Shown piece by piece: positions 22,152 through 32,959 of a DNA stretch of 37,999 nt. Source of the DNA: Patescibacteria group bacterium (lineage in GTDB: Bacteria; Patescibacteriota; Minisyncoccia; HO2-45-28); contig JADFMT010000004.1 in NCBI GenBank assembly GCA_022563755.1, forward strand, positions 1 through 37,999, given 5' to 3'. Within the stretch, counting starts at the first letter, position 1. Each line of letters opens with the position of its first letter. A program made the translations under genes and the position numbers. The notes beneath the pieces are model-generated. The model saw only the letters and a list, made by a program, of their open reading frames with translations, did not search any database and was not told the DNA's origin.

Positions 22152-22595
22152 ATGAAAGAAACAAAACTTATAATCGAACCCACGTGCTCTTCTATTATAG
22201 ATAGTTTTGCCAGAGAAATTTCAGAGAACAGCGAAGTCCACACTATTATTGGAACAGAAGAAAATCTCAATAATATACTAGAACAAGACAAATTCTGCGA
22301 TTCCTATACCAATAATAGAACAATTGCATTAGGAGACAGTGAGAAATTTAATACTTCAGCATCAGGTATTACTGATATAAATCTTACAACAAGTGAAATT
22401 ATTTGTTTAAGAGAAAAAGCTGGAATTTACACATTCCAAGAAGCTTCAAAATTATTCTATGATAACGTAAGCCAAACTATAGACTACAAAAGCTTTAAAA
22501 ATAAAAAAACTCGAGATGCAGTAGAAAAAATTAAAAAAATAATTAAATTCTGTCCAGGAATTTTAAATGTTTTCCAATCTAAAAAACAAAATTAA
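22152..22595 (+). CDS. Unknown protein of the tRNA-Asp mini-element
   Basis: 147 residues, unrecognised. The ATG sits immediately after the 48-bp repeat and no Shine-Dalgarno is visible, so translation may begin on a processed tRNA-Asp read-through transcript. The N-terminal half is mixed alpha/beta (LIIEPTCSSIIDSFAREISE, then VHTIIGTEENLNNIL); the C-terminal half is helical and basic (KKTRDAVEKIKKIIKF). No membrane helix or signal peptide. It overlaps the protease gene by 29 nt, so the two are coupled and probably act together, perhaps as sensor or substrate plus effector. This is inference only. Confidence 0.7.
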   Translation: MKETKLIIEPTCSSIIDSFAREISENSEVHTIIGTEENLNNILEQDKFCDSYTNNRTIALGDSEKFNTSASGITDINLTTSEIICLREKAGIYTFQEASKLFYDNVSQTIDYKSFKNKKTRDAVEKIKKIIKFCPGILNVFQSKKQN

Positions 22596-23259
22596 AAAAG
22601 TTAAGAAATCAATTATTGCAGTTGGTTTTCGTTCAAACCAAGATAAGGTAACAATTATTGGCAGTGGATTTGCTGTGGGTAATGACGGAAGAATTTTAAG
22701 CTCCGCACATTTATATAATCAACTCAAACCGGAACAGGCAGAAAATCTTATAGGTATGATTATGACTGAGGAAGGAACGGATAATTTGGAGCGCTATGTT
22801 TGGCTGCCTTTAAAACTAATAAAAAAAGAAGACAAAGATGATCTAGCGCTATTCCAAGTCGAAGATTATGAAAAAACATTTTTGAAGCCCTTAGATCTTG
22901 GTGACTCCGAAAATATTGAGATCGGCCAAGACACATATTTTATCGGTTTTCCTTACGCAGCACAGCTTATAAATGATGGTTTTGGCGTTACACTCATTGT
23001 CAATAAGGCAATCGTTAGTAATATAAAACGCGATGGAGTAGATCCCTCACACAAGCGGAATTGGATAATTTTAGATGCGGTAAGCAATCCGGGAAATAGC
23101 GGCTGTCCATTGATAGACATAGAGACAAATAAAGTAATTGGCGTGATGGCCATTTCTTTTCGCATGAAATCTAAGACTGTTGAAAATCTTGATATCAGGG
23201 AGCCGATGCACATTTGTGCCGCAAAACCAATTAACTTGGCTAAGGGTTTGTTAAGTTAA
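22567..23259 (+). CDS. Trypsin-like serine protease of the mini-element
   Basis: A 230-residue chymotrypsin-fold protease. SIIAVGF begins the fold, SGFAVGNDGRILSSAHLY gives the His, KEDKDDLALFQVE the Asp, and NPGNSGCPLID the Ser with its oxyanion GNSG. All three catalytic residues are present. There is no signal peptide or membrane helix (the N-terminus is lysine-rich), no PDZ and no HtrA-type trimer motif, so it is probably cytoplasmic and stand-alone. Cytoplasmic trypsin-like peptidases are known as effectors in some bacterial conflict systems. Target unknown. Confidence 0.85.
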   Translation: MFSNLKNKIKKVKKSIIAVGFRSNQDKVTIIGSGFAVGNDGRILSSAHLYNQLKPEQAENLIGMIMTEEGTDNLERYVWLPLKLIKKEDKDDLALFQVEDYEKTFLKPLDLGDSENIEIGQDTYFIGFPYAAQLINDGFGVTLIVNKAIVSNIKRDGVDPSHKRNWIILDAVSNPGNSGCPLIDIETNKVIGVMAISFRMKSKTVENLDIREPMHICAAKPINLAKGLLS

Positions 23260-23269
23260 GATAATCTGA

Positions 23270-23317
23270 AGATCGCCGGTTCAAATCCGGTCGCCCGCGC
23301 TTTGTAAAATTCGGTAC
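23270..23317 (+). repeat. attR-like 48-bp direct repeat
   Basis: An identical copy of 22104-22151, beginning 10 nt after the protease stop. It holds only the 3' part of tRNA-Asp and so is not a tRNA gene itself. Confidence 0.9.
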
Positions 23318-23326
23318 CATTTTGGT

Positions 23327-23354
23327 TTGATTTCTTTTTCACGTTGACTATACT
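23327..23354 (+). promoter_or_regulatory. Promoter of the GNAT gene
   Basis: TTGATT (23327-23332), 16 nt, TATACT (23349-23354). The start codon is 38 nt further on, leaving a normal leader with AAGGAG at 23381-23386. Confidence 0.6.
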
Positions 23355-23392
23355 GCAACAAGAGTTCCTAATCTTTCTGAAAGGAGAAGCAA

Positions 23393-23890
23393 ATGAAAAA
23401 ATGGGAGGTGGAGGTTTATGAACCCAATGCGGACTATCCAGATAGATTCCCGCTAAATTCCTCGGAATTGATTGATATTGAACGGCTCCTTATGCAATTG
23501 TCTGGCTGTTCGTCTCTCTCGCGTTCTGTTGGGGATGCTCATTTACAAATGCGTCTTTGTTGGGGAGACAATGTCTATCTCTTTTTTGTGCGAGATCTAG
23601 GCCTGGGAAAAGACACCCACATTATAGGGATGGCATCTCTCATGATTCAGCCAACGTGGCTTTTGAATATTGGCGTGGTCAATGATATTGTTGTGGGCGA
23701 AAACCATCTGGGCCAAGGCATTGAAGAAGCTCTTATGGATGCCGTGATTCGGGAAGCTAAGACCATGAAGAAGTTGCTCCTTGATGTCTTGATCCGAACC
23801 TGCCACTCAAACAGAAAAACCGAAATTTCTTTGTATCAAGAGCTCGGCTTTAAGAAAGATGAAACGAACGTGTTTCGTTTGAATTTGTGA
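23393..23890 (+). CDS. GNAT family N-acetyltransferase
   Basis: 165 residues. The core strand and acetyl-CoA loop read VVNDIVVGENHLGQGIEEALMDAVIREAK, where the usual RGxGxG/A is HLGQGI. Downstream LLLDVLIRT...SLYQELGFKKDETNVFRL is the GNAT motif B region (YxxLGF). Substrate unknown. The start is supported by a clear AAGGAG 6 nt upstream. It lies just outside the tRNA-Asp element, and its use of a Shine-Dalgarno resembles other accessory genes here. A terminator follows. Confidence 0.8.
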   Translation: MKKWEVEVYEPNADYPDRFPLNSSELIDIERLLMQLSGCSSLSRSVGDAHLQMRLCWGDNVYLFFVRDLGLGKDTHIIGMASLMIQPTWLLNIGVVNDIVVGENHLGQGIEEALMDAVIREAKTMKKLLLDVLIRTCHSNRKTEISLYQELGFKKDETNVFRLNL

Positions 23891-23897
23891 GCATTAT

Positions 23898-23926
23898 AAA
23901 GGACCTTAAAAGGGTCCTTTTTCTTG
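23898..23926 (+). terminator. Intrinsic terminator after the GNAT gene
   Basis: AAAGGACC (23898-23905) pairs with GGTCCTTT (23913-23920), followed by TTCTTGTTTT. It precedes the pheS promoter. Confidence 0.8.
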
Positions 23927-23952
23927 TTTTCCGCCTCTATTTTTGCTATAAT
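23924..23952 (+). promoter_or_regulatory. Promoter of pheS-pheT-gyrB
   Basis: TTGTTT (23924-23929), 17 nt, TATAAT (23947-23952), 8 nt, GTG at 23961. It predicts a leaderless mRNA starting at or within a base or two of the GTG. Confidence 0.65.
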
Positions 23953-23960
23953 AAGAGTCT

Positions 23961-25022
23961 GTGGAAGATCTAAATAGGCTCGAAAAAGAGGCAAAAGGCG
24001 AGATTGCGAAAACCGCGTCTGACGCGGTTTTGACTAATATCAGAACCAAATGGTTAGGCAGGAAAGGTCGCTTAACCATGGTACTGCGAGGTCTTAAAGA
24101 TCTGCCGGAAGAGGATCGGCGCAGGGTAGGACAGGAAGCGAATCGCCTAAAAAAGACCCTTGAGGATTTATTTGAGGAGCGTCGGGTAGAGTTTAGAGAA
24201 AAAGAGAGGGTCGCGAAAGAAAAACGGGTGGATGTAACGTTGCCGGGTAGAAAAATGCCGATTGGTCACCTTCACCCTCTGACACGCGCACTGAGGGAGA
24301 TTAATTCCATTTTTCAAAGCCTGGGGTTTAGTGTTGTAGGTGGGCCCGAAATTGAGACTGAATGGTACAATTTTGATGCCTTAAATATTCCCGCCGATCA
24401 CCCTGCGCGCGATATGTGGGATACGTTTTGGCTCAAGACAAAGGATCGGAAGCAAAAATTACTTTTGCGAACCCATACCTCGCCGGTACAGATTCGCTAT
24501 ATGAAAAAGCATCAACCACCCTTTCGGATTGTGATACCTGGTAAAGTGTTTCGCCACGAAGCCACCGATGCCACTCACGAGATGGAATTCCATCAGCTCG
24601 AGGGGTTGATGGTAGACAAGGGAATTTCAATAGCTCATTTTAAGCATGTCATCGGACACTTTTTTGAAAAATTCTTTGAAACGAAAGCCAAAAAAATTGA
24701 GGTAAGCTTAAGGCCTAGTTTTTTCCCATTTACCGAGCCTTCATTTGAAGTCTGGATCAGTTGCATCTTCTGCGCTCCTAGGGCGACGGCGCGTCGGACT
24801 AGCCGTAAAGGATGCTCGGTATGCAAATATTCTGGGGGGCTTGAGGTTGCCGGTGCAGGAATGGTTCATCCGACCGTGTTTCATAATGCCGGACTCAACC
24901 CGAAAGATGTACAGGGGTTTGCGTTTGGGTTTGGGGTCGAGCGTCTCGTCATGATGAAGTATAACATTCCGGATATACGGCTGTTTCATTCAAGCGACCC
25001 GCGTTTTCTTAGGCAATTTTGA
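23961..25022 (+). CDS. pheS: Phenylalanyl-tRNA synthetase alpha subunit
   Basis: A 353-residue class II synthetase subunit. N-terminal coiled coil (about 1-85) that grips tRNA; motif 2 FRHEATDATHEMEFHQLEG; a CxxC...CxxC insert (ISCIFCAPR...CSVCKYSGG) before LEVAGAGMVHP; motif 3 GFGVERLVMMKYNIPDIR. It forms the alpha2beta2 enzyme with PheT. The start is GTG at 23961, set by the promoter spacing and by the fit of the N-terminal helix. The stop is 49 nt before pheT, with a second promoter between. Confidence 0.96.
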   Translation: MEDLNRLEKEAKGEIAKTASDAVLTNIRTKWLGRKGRLTMVLRGLKDLPEEDRRRVGQEANRLKKTLEDLFEERRVEFREKERVAKEKRVDVTLPGRKMPIGHLHPLTRALREINSIFQSLGFSVVGGPEIETEWYNFDALNIPADHPARDMWDTFWLKTKDRKQKLLLRTHTSPVQIRYMKKHQPPFRIVIPGKVFRHEATDATHEMEFHQLEGLMVDKGISIAHFKHVIGHFFEKFFETKAKKIEVSLRPSFFPFTEPSFEVWISCIFCAPRATARRTSRKGCSVCKYSGGLEVAGAGMVHPTVFHNAGLNPKDVQGFAFGFGVERLVMMKYNIPDIRLFHSSDPRFLRQF

Positions 25023-25034
25023 AGGAATTTGCTC

Positions 25035-25069
25035 AAATTTATTTATTCACTAGCGTTCATATAAATTTG
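25035..25069 (+). promoter_or_regulatory. 35-bp repeated promoter element, copy before pheT
   Basis: Identical to 10882-10916 before pilC. TATAAA (25060-25065) ends 6 nt before the pheT ATG. It provides a second transcription start for pheT-gyrB. Confidence 0.8.
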
Positions 25070-25071
25070 GC

Positions 25072-29120
<4,049 letters not shown>

Positions 29121-29242
29121 TTAAAAAAAGGCGGCTCGGTCGGCGTTTATTTGATCATCTGTTGAATATACGCTATCGTAGGTGATTGCGTCGTCATGAA
29201 CCTTAACACCGGCTTTCTTGTTTAGTCGGTAAGGAGGCAGAG

Positions 29243-30130
29243 ATGGAAAAGAAGGTACTTGCCAAACCGTTGAAAAAGGTTAGCACGCTCGATTGGAGAC
29301 CCGCCGGAGCCATCGGGAATGTGGTGTTTTTCCACGGGTATCGCTCCCGTATGGGAATGATATTGCCGTTTCTGGATACGCTTGCAAACGCGGGGTTTAA
29401 TGTGTTTGCCTGTGACCTGCCCAATCATGGCACCAGCGTTGAGGTTGAACGTGAACGAGGCAGCATTAAGAGTTTTTGTGATCTTCTGGATACGGCAAGA
29501 GCCATGGTTTTGACCGTCCTTGTCTCGTCATCAAGAAGGCGCATGCCGACCTTTATTATTGGCCATAGCCTGGGAGCGTTAATCACGGTTCGTCTTCTTC
29601 AGTCTCGGCCGCGTATAAAGAGACACGTCCAAGGGGTTGTGTGTGTGAGTATGCCTTTTAGTGTGGATCACAATGTAACGAAAACCGTAAAGCGCTTTCG
29701 TTGGTTATTAAATCCCCTTGCTCCGTTCCTGAGAAGACTTTTCCCGAATCTCCCGGTTGATAAACCGGCGTTCGCATCAGACGGTCGCTCGATCATTGAA
29801 GAGGATGTGAGGGCCATGAGGGATGACCTTTACTACAAAGGTCCCCTAAGGCTTTCTACGGCTTTGGAGATTCGCGGCGGCGTGGATAAGGCGCGAGAGG
29901 AGATCGGGAAGCTTGATATTCCTTTGCTCTTTGTGCATGGGGAACACGATGAAGTCGCTCCCTTGGGCGCACTAGAGGAAATCTACCCGCATATTCCTTC
30001 TTCTGAAAAAGAACTTATGCGGTGCCATGTAATGGGGCACGACATTTTAAATGAATCTAATGAAGCCGTGGCCCACATCGTCTATTGGCTTAAAGAACGG
30101 TTGATGGGAACCCCAAGGAGAGTTTTGTAA
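29243..30130 (+). CDS. Alpha/beta hydrolase (monoacylglycerol lipase-like)
   Basis: 295 residues. VVFFHGYRSRMGMILPF oxyanion region, nucleophile elbow FIIGHSLGALITV (GHSLG), acid FVHGEHDEVAP and base CHVMGHDILNE form a full triad. No signal peptide, so cytoplasmic. It resembles lysophospholipase/monoglyceride lipase-type hydrolases; lipid salvage would suit an organism that scavenges membranes, but that is inference. The start is fixed by a strong AAGGAGG (29231-29237) 5 nt upstream, unlike the core genes. The stop codon lies in the loop of its terminator. Confidence 0.85.
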   Translation: MEKKVLAKPLKKVSTLDWRPAGAIGNVVFFHGYRSRMGMILPFLDTLANAGFNVFACDLPNHGTSVEVERERGSIKSFCDLLDTARAMVLTVLVSSSRRRMPTFIIGHSLGALITVRLLQSRPRIKRHVQGVVCVSMPFSVDHNVTKTVKRFRWLLNPLAPFLRRLFPNLPVDKPAFASDGRSIIEEDVRAMRDDLYYKGPLRLSTALEIRGGVDKAREEIGKLDIPLLFVHGEHDEVAPLGALEEIYPHIPSSEKELMRCHVMGHDILNESNEAVAHIVYWLKERLMGTPRRVL

Positions 30131-30147
30131 AAACTCTCCTTTCTTTT
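30115..30147 (+). terminator. Intrinsic terminator overlapping the hydrolase stop
   Basis: AAGGAGAGTTTT (30115-30126) pairs perfectly with AAAACTCTCCTT (30130-30141), then TCTTTT. The TAA stop sits at the loop. Confidence 0.85.
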
Positions 30148-30155
30148 GCAATCTC

Positions 30156-30183
30156 TTGACCACGAGACGATATCTGTTATCTT
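30156..30183 (+). promoter_or_regulatory. Promoter of secE-nusG-rplK
   Basis: TTGACC (30156-30161), 16 nt, TATCTT (30178-30183), 6 nt, ATG at 30190. A leaderless transcript is predicted. Confidence 0.55.
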
Positions 30184-30189
30184 AAGCCC

Positions 30190-30411
30190 ATGGAGCCCCG
30201 GGAGGGGTTTTTAAGTAACATGAAATATTTAAGACGTTTGATTGATTATTTAAAATCTACTCGCCTGGAGGCCAAAAACGTTAACTGGCCAACTCGCAAA
30301 GAAACACTCCGTTTTACCCTTTTGGTGATCGGCATTTCGCTAGCGGTTGCAGCCTATTTAGGGTTTTTAGATTTTATTTTCATCAACCTTTTAGAAAGAC
30401 TAGTGTTATAG
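30190..30411 (+). CDS. secE: Preprotein translocase subunit SecE
   Basis: A 73-residue single-helix SecE: amphipathic segment FLSNMKYLRRLIDYLKSTRLEAKNVNWPTRKET with the conserved WPTRKET, then one membrane helix. It clamps SecY. The promoter spacing favours ATG 30190 over the internal ATG at 30220. It is followed 1 nt after its stop by nusG, the classical order. Confidence 0.93.
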   Translation: MEPREGFLSNMKYLRRLIDYLKSTRLEAKNVNWPTRKETLRFTLLVIGISLAVAAYLGFLDFIFINLLERLVL

Positions 30412-30412
30412 T

Positions 30413-30958
30413 ATGGCAAAACAGACCGGGGAATTTGGGCGAAACTGGTATGCGGTGCACACCTATTCGGGATATGAAGATGCAGTCGCGCGCAACCTAA
30501 AGCAACGCGTGGAATCGCTTGGCTATGAGGACAGAATTTTCAATATTCTCGTTCCGAAAGAGAAGAAAATCAAAATCAAGGCAGGTAAGCGACGCGTGGA
30601 GGAGGAGAAAATTTACCCGGGCTATGTCTTGGTAGAGATGATTGTGACGGACGATTCGTGGTACGTGGTACGAAATACGCCGCGCGTAACCGGCTTTGTG
30701 GGCTCGGGTATTACCCCAACTCCGCTTTCTCGCGATGAAGTGGATGTTCTCTTTATTCGAATGAAGGAAAAAGAGCCGAAGCATACGATTGATGTTAATA
30801 TTGGAGATACGGTGCGAATTACCGACGGGCCCTTTAAGGAATACGAAGGAAAGATAAGCGAGGTGGATGAGGCGAGAGGTAAAGTAAAGGTTTTGGTTTC
30901 TATTTTCGGGCGAGAGACGCCGGTTGAGCTCGATTTTCTACAAATGAAGAAATTGTAA
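30413..30958 (+). CDS. nusG: Transcription elongation/termination factor NusG
   Basis: 181 residues. NGN domain ([21 protein letters not shown] ... YPGYVLVEM ... [15 protein letters not shown]) and C-terminal KOW domain ([19 protein letters not shown]). It binds RNA polymerase and links it to the ribosome or Rho. Normal length, no insert. Packed 1 nt after secE and 2 nt before rplK. Confidence 0.97.
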   Translation: MAKQTGEFGRNWYAVHTYSGYEDAVARNLKQRVESLGYEDRIFNILVPKEKKIKIKAGKRRVEEEKIYPGYVLVEMIVTDDSWYVVRNTPRVTGFVGSGITPTPLSRDEVDVLFIRMKEKEPKHTIDVNIGDTVRITDGPFKEYEGKISEVDEARGKVKVLVSIFGRETPVELDFLQMKKL

Positions 30959-30960
30959 TT

Positions 30961-31389
30961 ATGGCATCTAAACCTGTTAAAACAATCATTAAATTACAGA
31001 TTCCCGCAGGTAAAGCAAATCCTGCCCCACCTATTGGGCCGGCGTTAGGTCAGCACGGGCTCAATATCGGTGAGTTTTGTAGTAAATTTAATGAGGCAAC
31101 GAAAGAGAAAGGAGATAACATCATTCCGGTTGAGGTTACCGTCTATGAGGATCGCAGTTACGATTTTAAGTTAAAAACCCCACCGGCCTCTGATTTGTTA
31201 CGCAAAGCCGCAGGTATTGAGAAAGGGTCTGGGAATCCTTTGACGCAAAAAGTTGGAAAAGTGAGCAAAGCCAAAGTCAAAAAAATTGCCGAGCAAAAAT
31301 TAGAAGACCTGAATGCAAACACCATTGAAGGAGCAATAAAGATCATCGAGGGTACAGCCCGAAGCATGGGTATCGAGGTGGTTGAATAA
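30961..31389 (+). CDS. rplK: Ribosomal protein L11
   Basis: 142 residues. [26 protein letters not shown] is the unmistakable L11 N-terminus and the RNA-binding C-terminal domain ends [10 protein letters not shown]. It forms the GTPase-associated centre with 23S rRNA. Usually rplA follows; here a hairpin and a convergent gene come instead, so rplA is elsewhere. Confidence 0.98.
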   Translation: MASKPVKTIIKLQIPAGKANPAPPIGPALGQHGLNIGEFCSKFNEATKEKGDNIIPVEVTVYEDRSYDFKLKTPPASDLLRKAAGIEKGSGNPLTQKVGKVSKAKVKKIAEQKLEDLNANTIEGAIKIIEGTARSMGIEVVE

Positions 31390-31409
31390 AAAGTCCCGTA
31401 AGGGACTTT
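31390..31409. terminator. Hairpin terminator between rplK and the convergent MazG-like gene
   Basis: AAAGTCCC (31390-31397) and GGGACTTT (31402-31409) around GTAA. The U-tract is better on the minus strand (TTTTTATT), so it mainly serves the MazG-like gene, perhaps both. Confidence 0.65.
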
Positions 31410-31415
31410 ATAGAA

Positions 31416-32105
31416 TTAGACATAAGGGCACTTACAGACTGCGTTTGCGCAAACATTGCACTCTCCGTGGTACGTGTGCCAAACAATTTCATCGAGATCT
31501 ACGTCTATTCGTATACAGAAAGCAATGAGCCACGCGAGAACATCGGCGCTCTCTTCTTTTAATTGTTGCTTATCTTTGTGACGTAGTTCATAGCTCATCT
31601 CAGCGAGCTCTTCCATGAAATGATTCCAAATTTGCTGGCGCATTGTGATGTCATTGACTCTGCCGTAAATTTCTTTAAAAAGTTTTTGCCATTCAGAAAG
31701 ACTACGGGGTATCCTTTCTGTGTCTCTACGGAAATGGTTGAGGTTCACTTCGTCAGGATCGTACTTGTGCTCGTCTGATATGCACAAACAATTTTTCTCT
31801 ACAAAACAGTATGGGCAGATGCCAGGGTATTTAAACCAAAGCGCATCTTCCATATCGATCTCAAGATAATTTAGCACGGCCACCAGCCATCCGAATATGG
31901 TCGCTAAGCGCTCGGTCATTTCTCGAGTATCCGTTTCCTTTCTTAACGATTGCGCAATACCGCGTGTTTCTTCCAGGATATGCAGCAAGCATTCGGCAGG
32001 AGTATAAAGCTTTTTGTTGCGTTCCCCAAAGATTCTTTTAAGCATCGCCTGCCACTCTTTCAAGGACTCCGGGCGAGTATTGACCTCTATTGTTGGCGTT
32101 TTCAT
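31416..32105 (-). CDS. Tandem MazG-like protein with zinc-knuckle tails
   Basis: 229 residues made of two similar halves, each beginning SLKEWQAMLKRIFG or SLSEWQKLFKEIYG and ending in a Cys cluster (GICPYCFVEKNCLC, GECNVCANAVCKC). The second half carries a MazG-type metal site, EELAE ... EESAD (ExxE...ExxD). In the first half these positions are EETRG and ERLAT, so it looks inactive. All-alpha MazG-fold enzymes hydrolyse NTPs or dNTPs. Position divergent from thymidylate kinase suits nucleotide-pool cleaning. ATG 32105 is preferred over an in-frame GTG at 32111 because GGAG lies 7 nt before it. Confidence 0.65.
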   Translation of the reverse strand: MKTPTIEVNTRPESLKEWQAMLKRIFGERNKKLYTPAECLLHILEETRGIAQSLRKETDTREMTERLATIFGWLVAVLNYLEIDMEDALWFKYPGICPYCFVEKNCLCISDEHKYDPDEVNLNHFRRDTERIPRSLSEWQKLFKEIYGRVNDITMRQQIWNHFMEELAEMSYELRHKDKQQLKEESADVLAWLIAFCIRIDVDLDEIVWHTYHGECNVCANAVCKCPYV

Positions 32106-32158
32106 TACCACGCTCCATGTAAAAGTTCTAGATATATGTTTAGAGAATGCTAGTATTT

Positions 32159-32174
32159 TTTGACATGGATGTCA
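32159..32174. promoter_or_regulatory. Operator-like palindrome in the mazG-like/tmk spacer
   Basis: TTGACAT-GG-ATGTCAA is a perfect 7-bp inverted repeat in the divergent spacer, upstream of the tmk -10 (32193-32198). No regulator gene lies next to it. Function inferred. Confidence 0.4.
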
Positions 32175-32204
32175 ATCTTTATAATGACTGTATATAATAT
32201 GCGT

Positions 32205-32831
32205 ATGAAAGGTGTTTTTATTGTTTTTGAAGGCGGAGAATTTAGCGGGAAAACAACACAAGCAAAGCGATTTGCACAATATCTCAAAGAAAAAGGATTT
32301 GATGCCATTTTAACTAGAGAGCCGGGCGGGACACCAGAAGGACAAAAAATTCGAGAACGCCTTTTACATGAAAAACTAACTGCATGGGAGGAACTCGATC
32401 TATTTTTTGAAGATCGCAGAATACATGTTGCAAAAATCATAAAACCATCCCTAAGGGAAGGCAAAATTGTCATTTCAGACCGATTTTCACCCTCAACGAT
32501 TGCTTATCAGGGCGGAGGTCGTGGTCTAGATCAAGAATTGATTTCTGAGAAAGATTATGCAGCAAGGAACGGCATTTGGCCCGACAAAATTATTCTTTTG
32601 GATGGTGACCCGGAAAAGTTAAGAGAGCGCGCCGCAGGTCGGGGTGAGAAGCTCGCTAATTTCGAAAATCTTGGGTTTGATTTTCATAGTCGTGTACGCG
32701 AATCATTTCTTAAACAAGCCCGGGAAAATCCCAATACGTGGTGCGTGATAAATGCCTTGCGAAGCATAGAGCACGTATTTCAGGAAGTGAAGGCGTGCGT
32801 GGCCGTTTTAGAGAGCGTTAATCTAGGTTGA
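32205..32831 (+). CDS. tmk: Thymidylate kinase
   Basis: 208 residues from the ATG at 32205. P-loop VFEGGEFSGKTTQ (residues 7-19), REPGGTPEGQKIR, SDRFSPSTIAYQGGGRGLD and a LID region RERAAGRGEKL. It phosphorylates dTMP to dTDP. The P-loop has Phe-Ser where Gly-Ala/Ser is usual (GGEFSGKTT). TATAAT (32193-32198) ends 6 nt before this ATG, so the longer N-terminal extension possible from 32160 is rejected. Confidence 0.93.
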   Translation: MKGVFIVFEGGEFSGKTTQAKRFAQYLKEKGFDAILTREPGGTPEGQKIRERLLHEKLTAWEELDLFFEDRRIHVAKIIKPSLREGKIVISDRFSPSTIAYQGGGRGLDQELISEKDYAARNGIWPDKIILLDGDPEKLRERAAGRGEKLANFENLGFDFHSRVRESFLKQARENPNTWCVINALRSIEHVFQEVKACVAVLESVNLG

Positions 32832-32841
32832 GGAGGCAGGC

Positions 32842-32910
32842 GTGAACGATCGTAATCTAAAACTTGATTCCGTCTGGGAATATATTTTCCGTAGGCTCAA
32901 AATAATTTAA
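32842..32910 (+). CDS. Possible 22-codon small ORF
   Basis: GTG at 32842 preceded by GAGGAGG at 32830-32836 encodes MNDRNLKLDSVWEYIFRRL plus KII, then TAA directly before a terminator. The strong Shine-Dalgarno and the terminator fit suggest translation, but it may be a leftover of a decayed gene. No homology recognised. Confidence 0.3.
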   Translation: MNDRNLKLDSVWEYIFRRLKII

Positions 32911-32937
32911 GGACAACCGTTGGTTGTCCTTTTTTAT
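32911..32937 (+). terminator. Intrinsic terminator
   Basis: GGACAACC (32911-32918) pairs with GGTTGTCC (32922-32929) around GTT, then TTTTTTT. It ends the tmk transcript; TTGTCC at its end may also serve as a -35 for the next gene. Confidence 0.88.
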
Positions 32938-32959
32938 TAGCGAATGATACAATGACAGG

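Larger units (their letters stand above)
22104..23317 (+). mobile_element. Two-gene mini-element integrated at tRNA-Asp
   Basis: A unit of 1,166 bp plus one repeat copy. It is bounded by 48-bp perfect direct repeats of the tRNA-Asp 3' end and flank, as left by tyrosine-recombinase integration. It carries two overlapping plus-strand genes and no integrase, transposase or Rep. Base use is richer in A+T and the proteins richer in Lys, Asn and Ile than the core genes around it. The element leaves tRNA-Asp intact. Mobilisation, if any, must be in trans. Confidence 0.75.

Noticed and set aside
23270-23317. A second tRNA-Asp gene
   Set aside because: Only the 3' part of the tRNA is present, with no acceptor 5' strand, D-arm or anticodon; it is the right attachment copy.
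32160-32204. Fifteen-residue upstream extension of Tmk
   Set aside because: The -10 TATAAT lies inside it and the kinase fold begins at ATG 32205.
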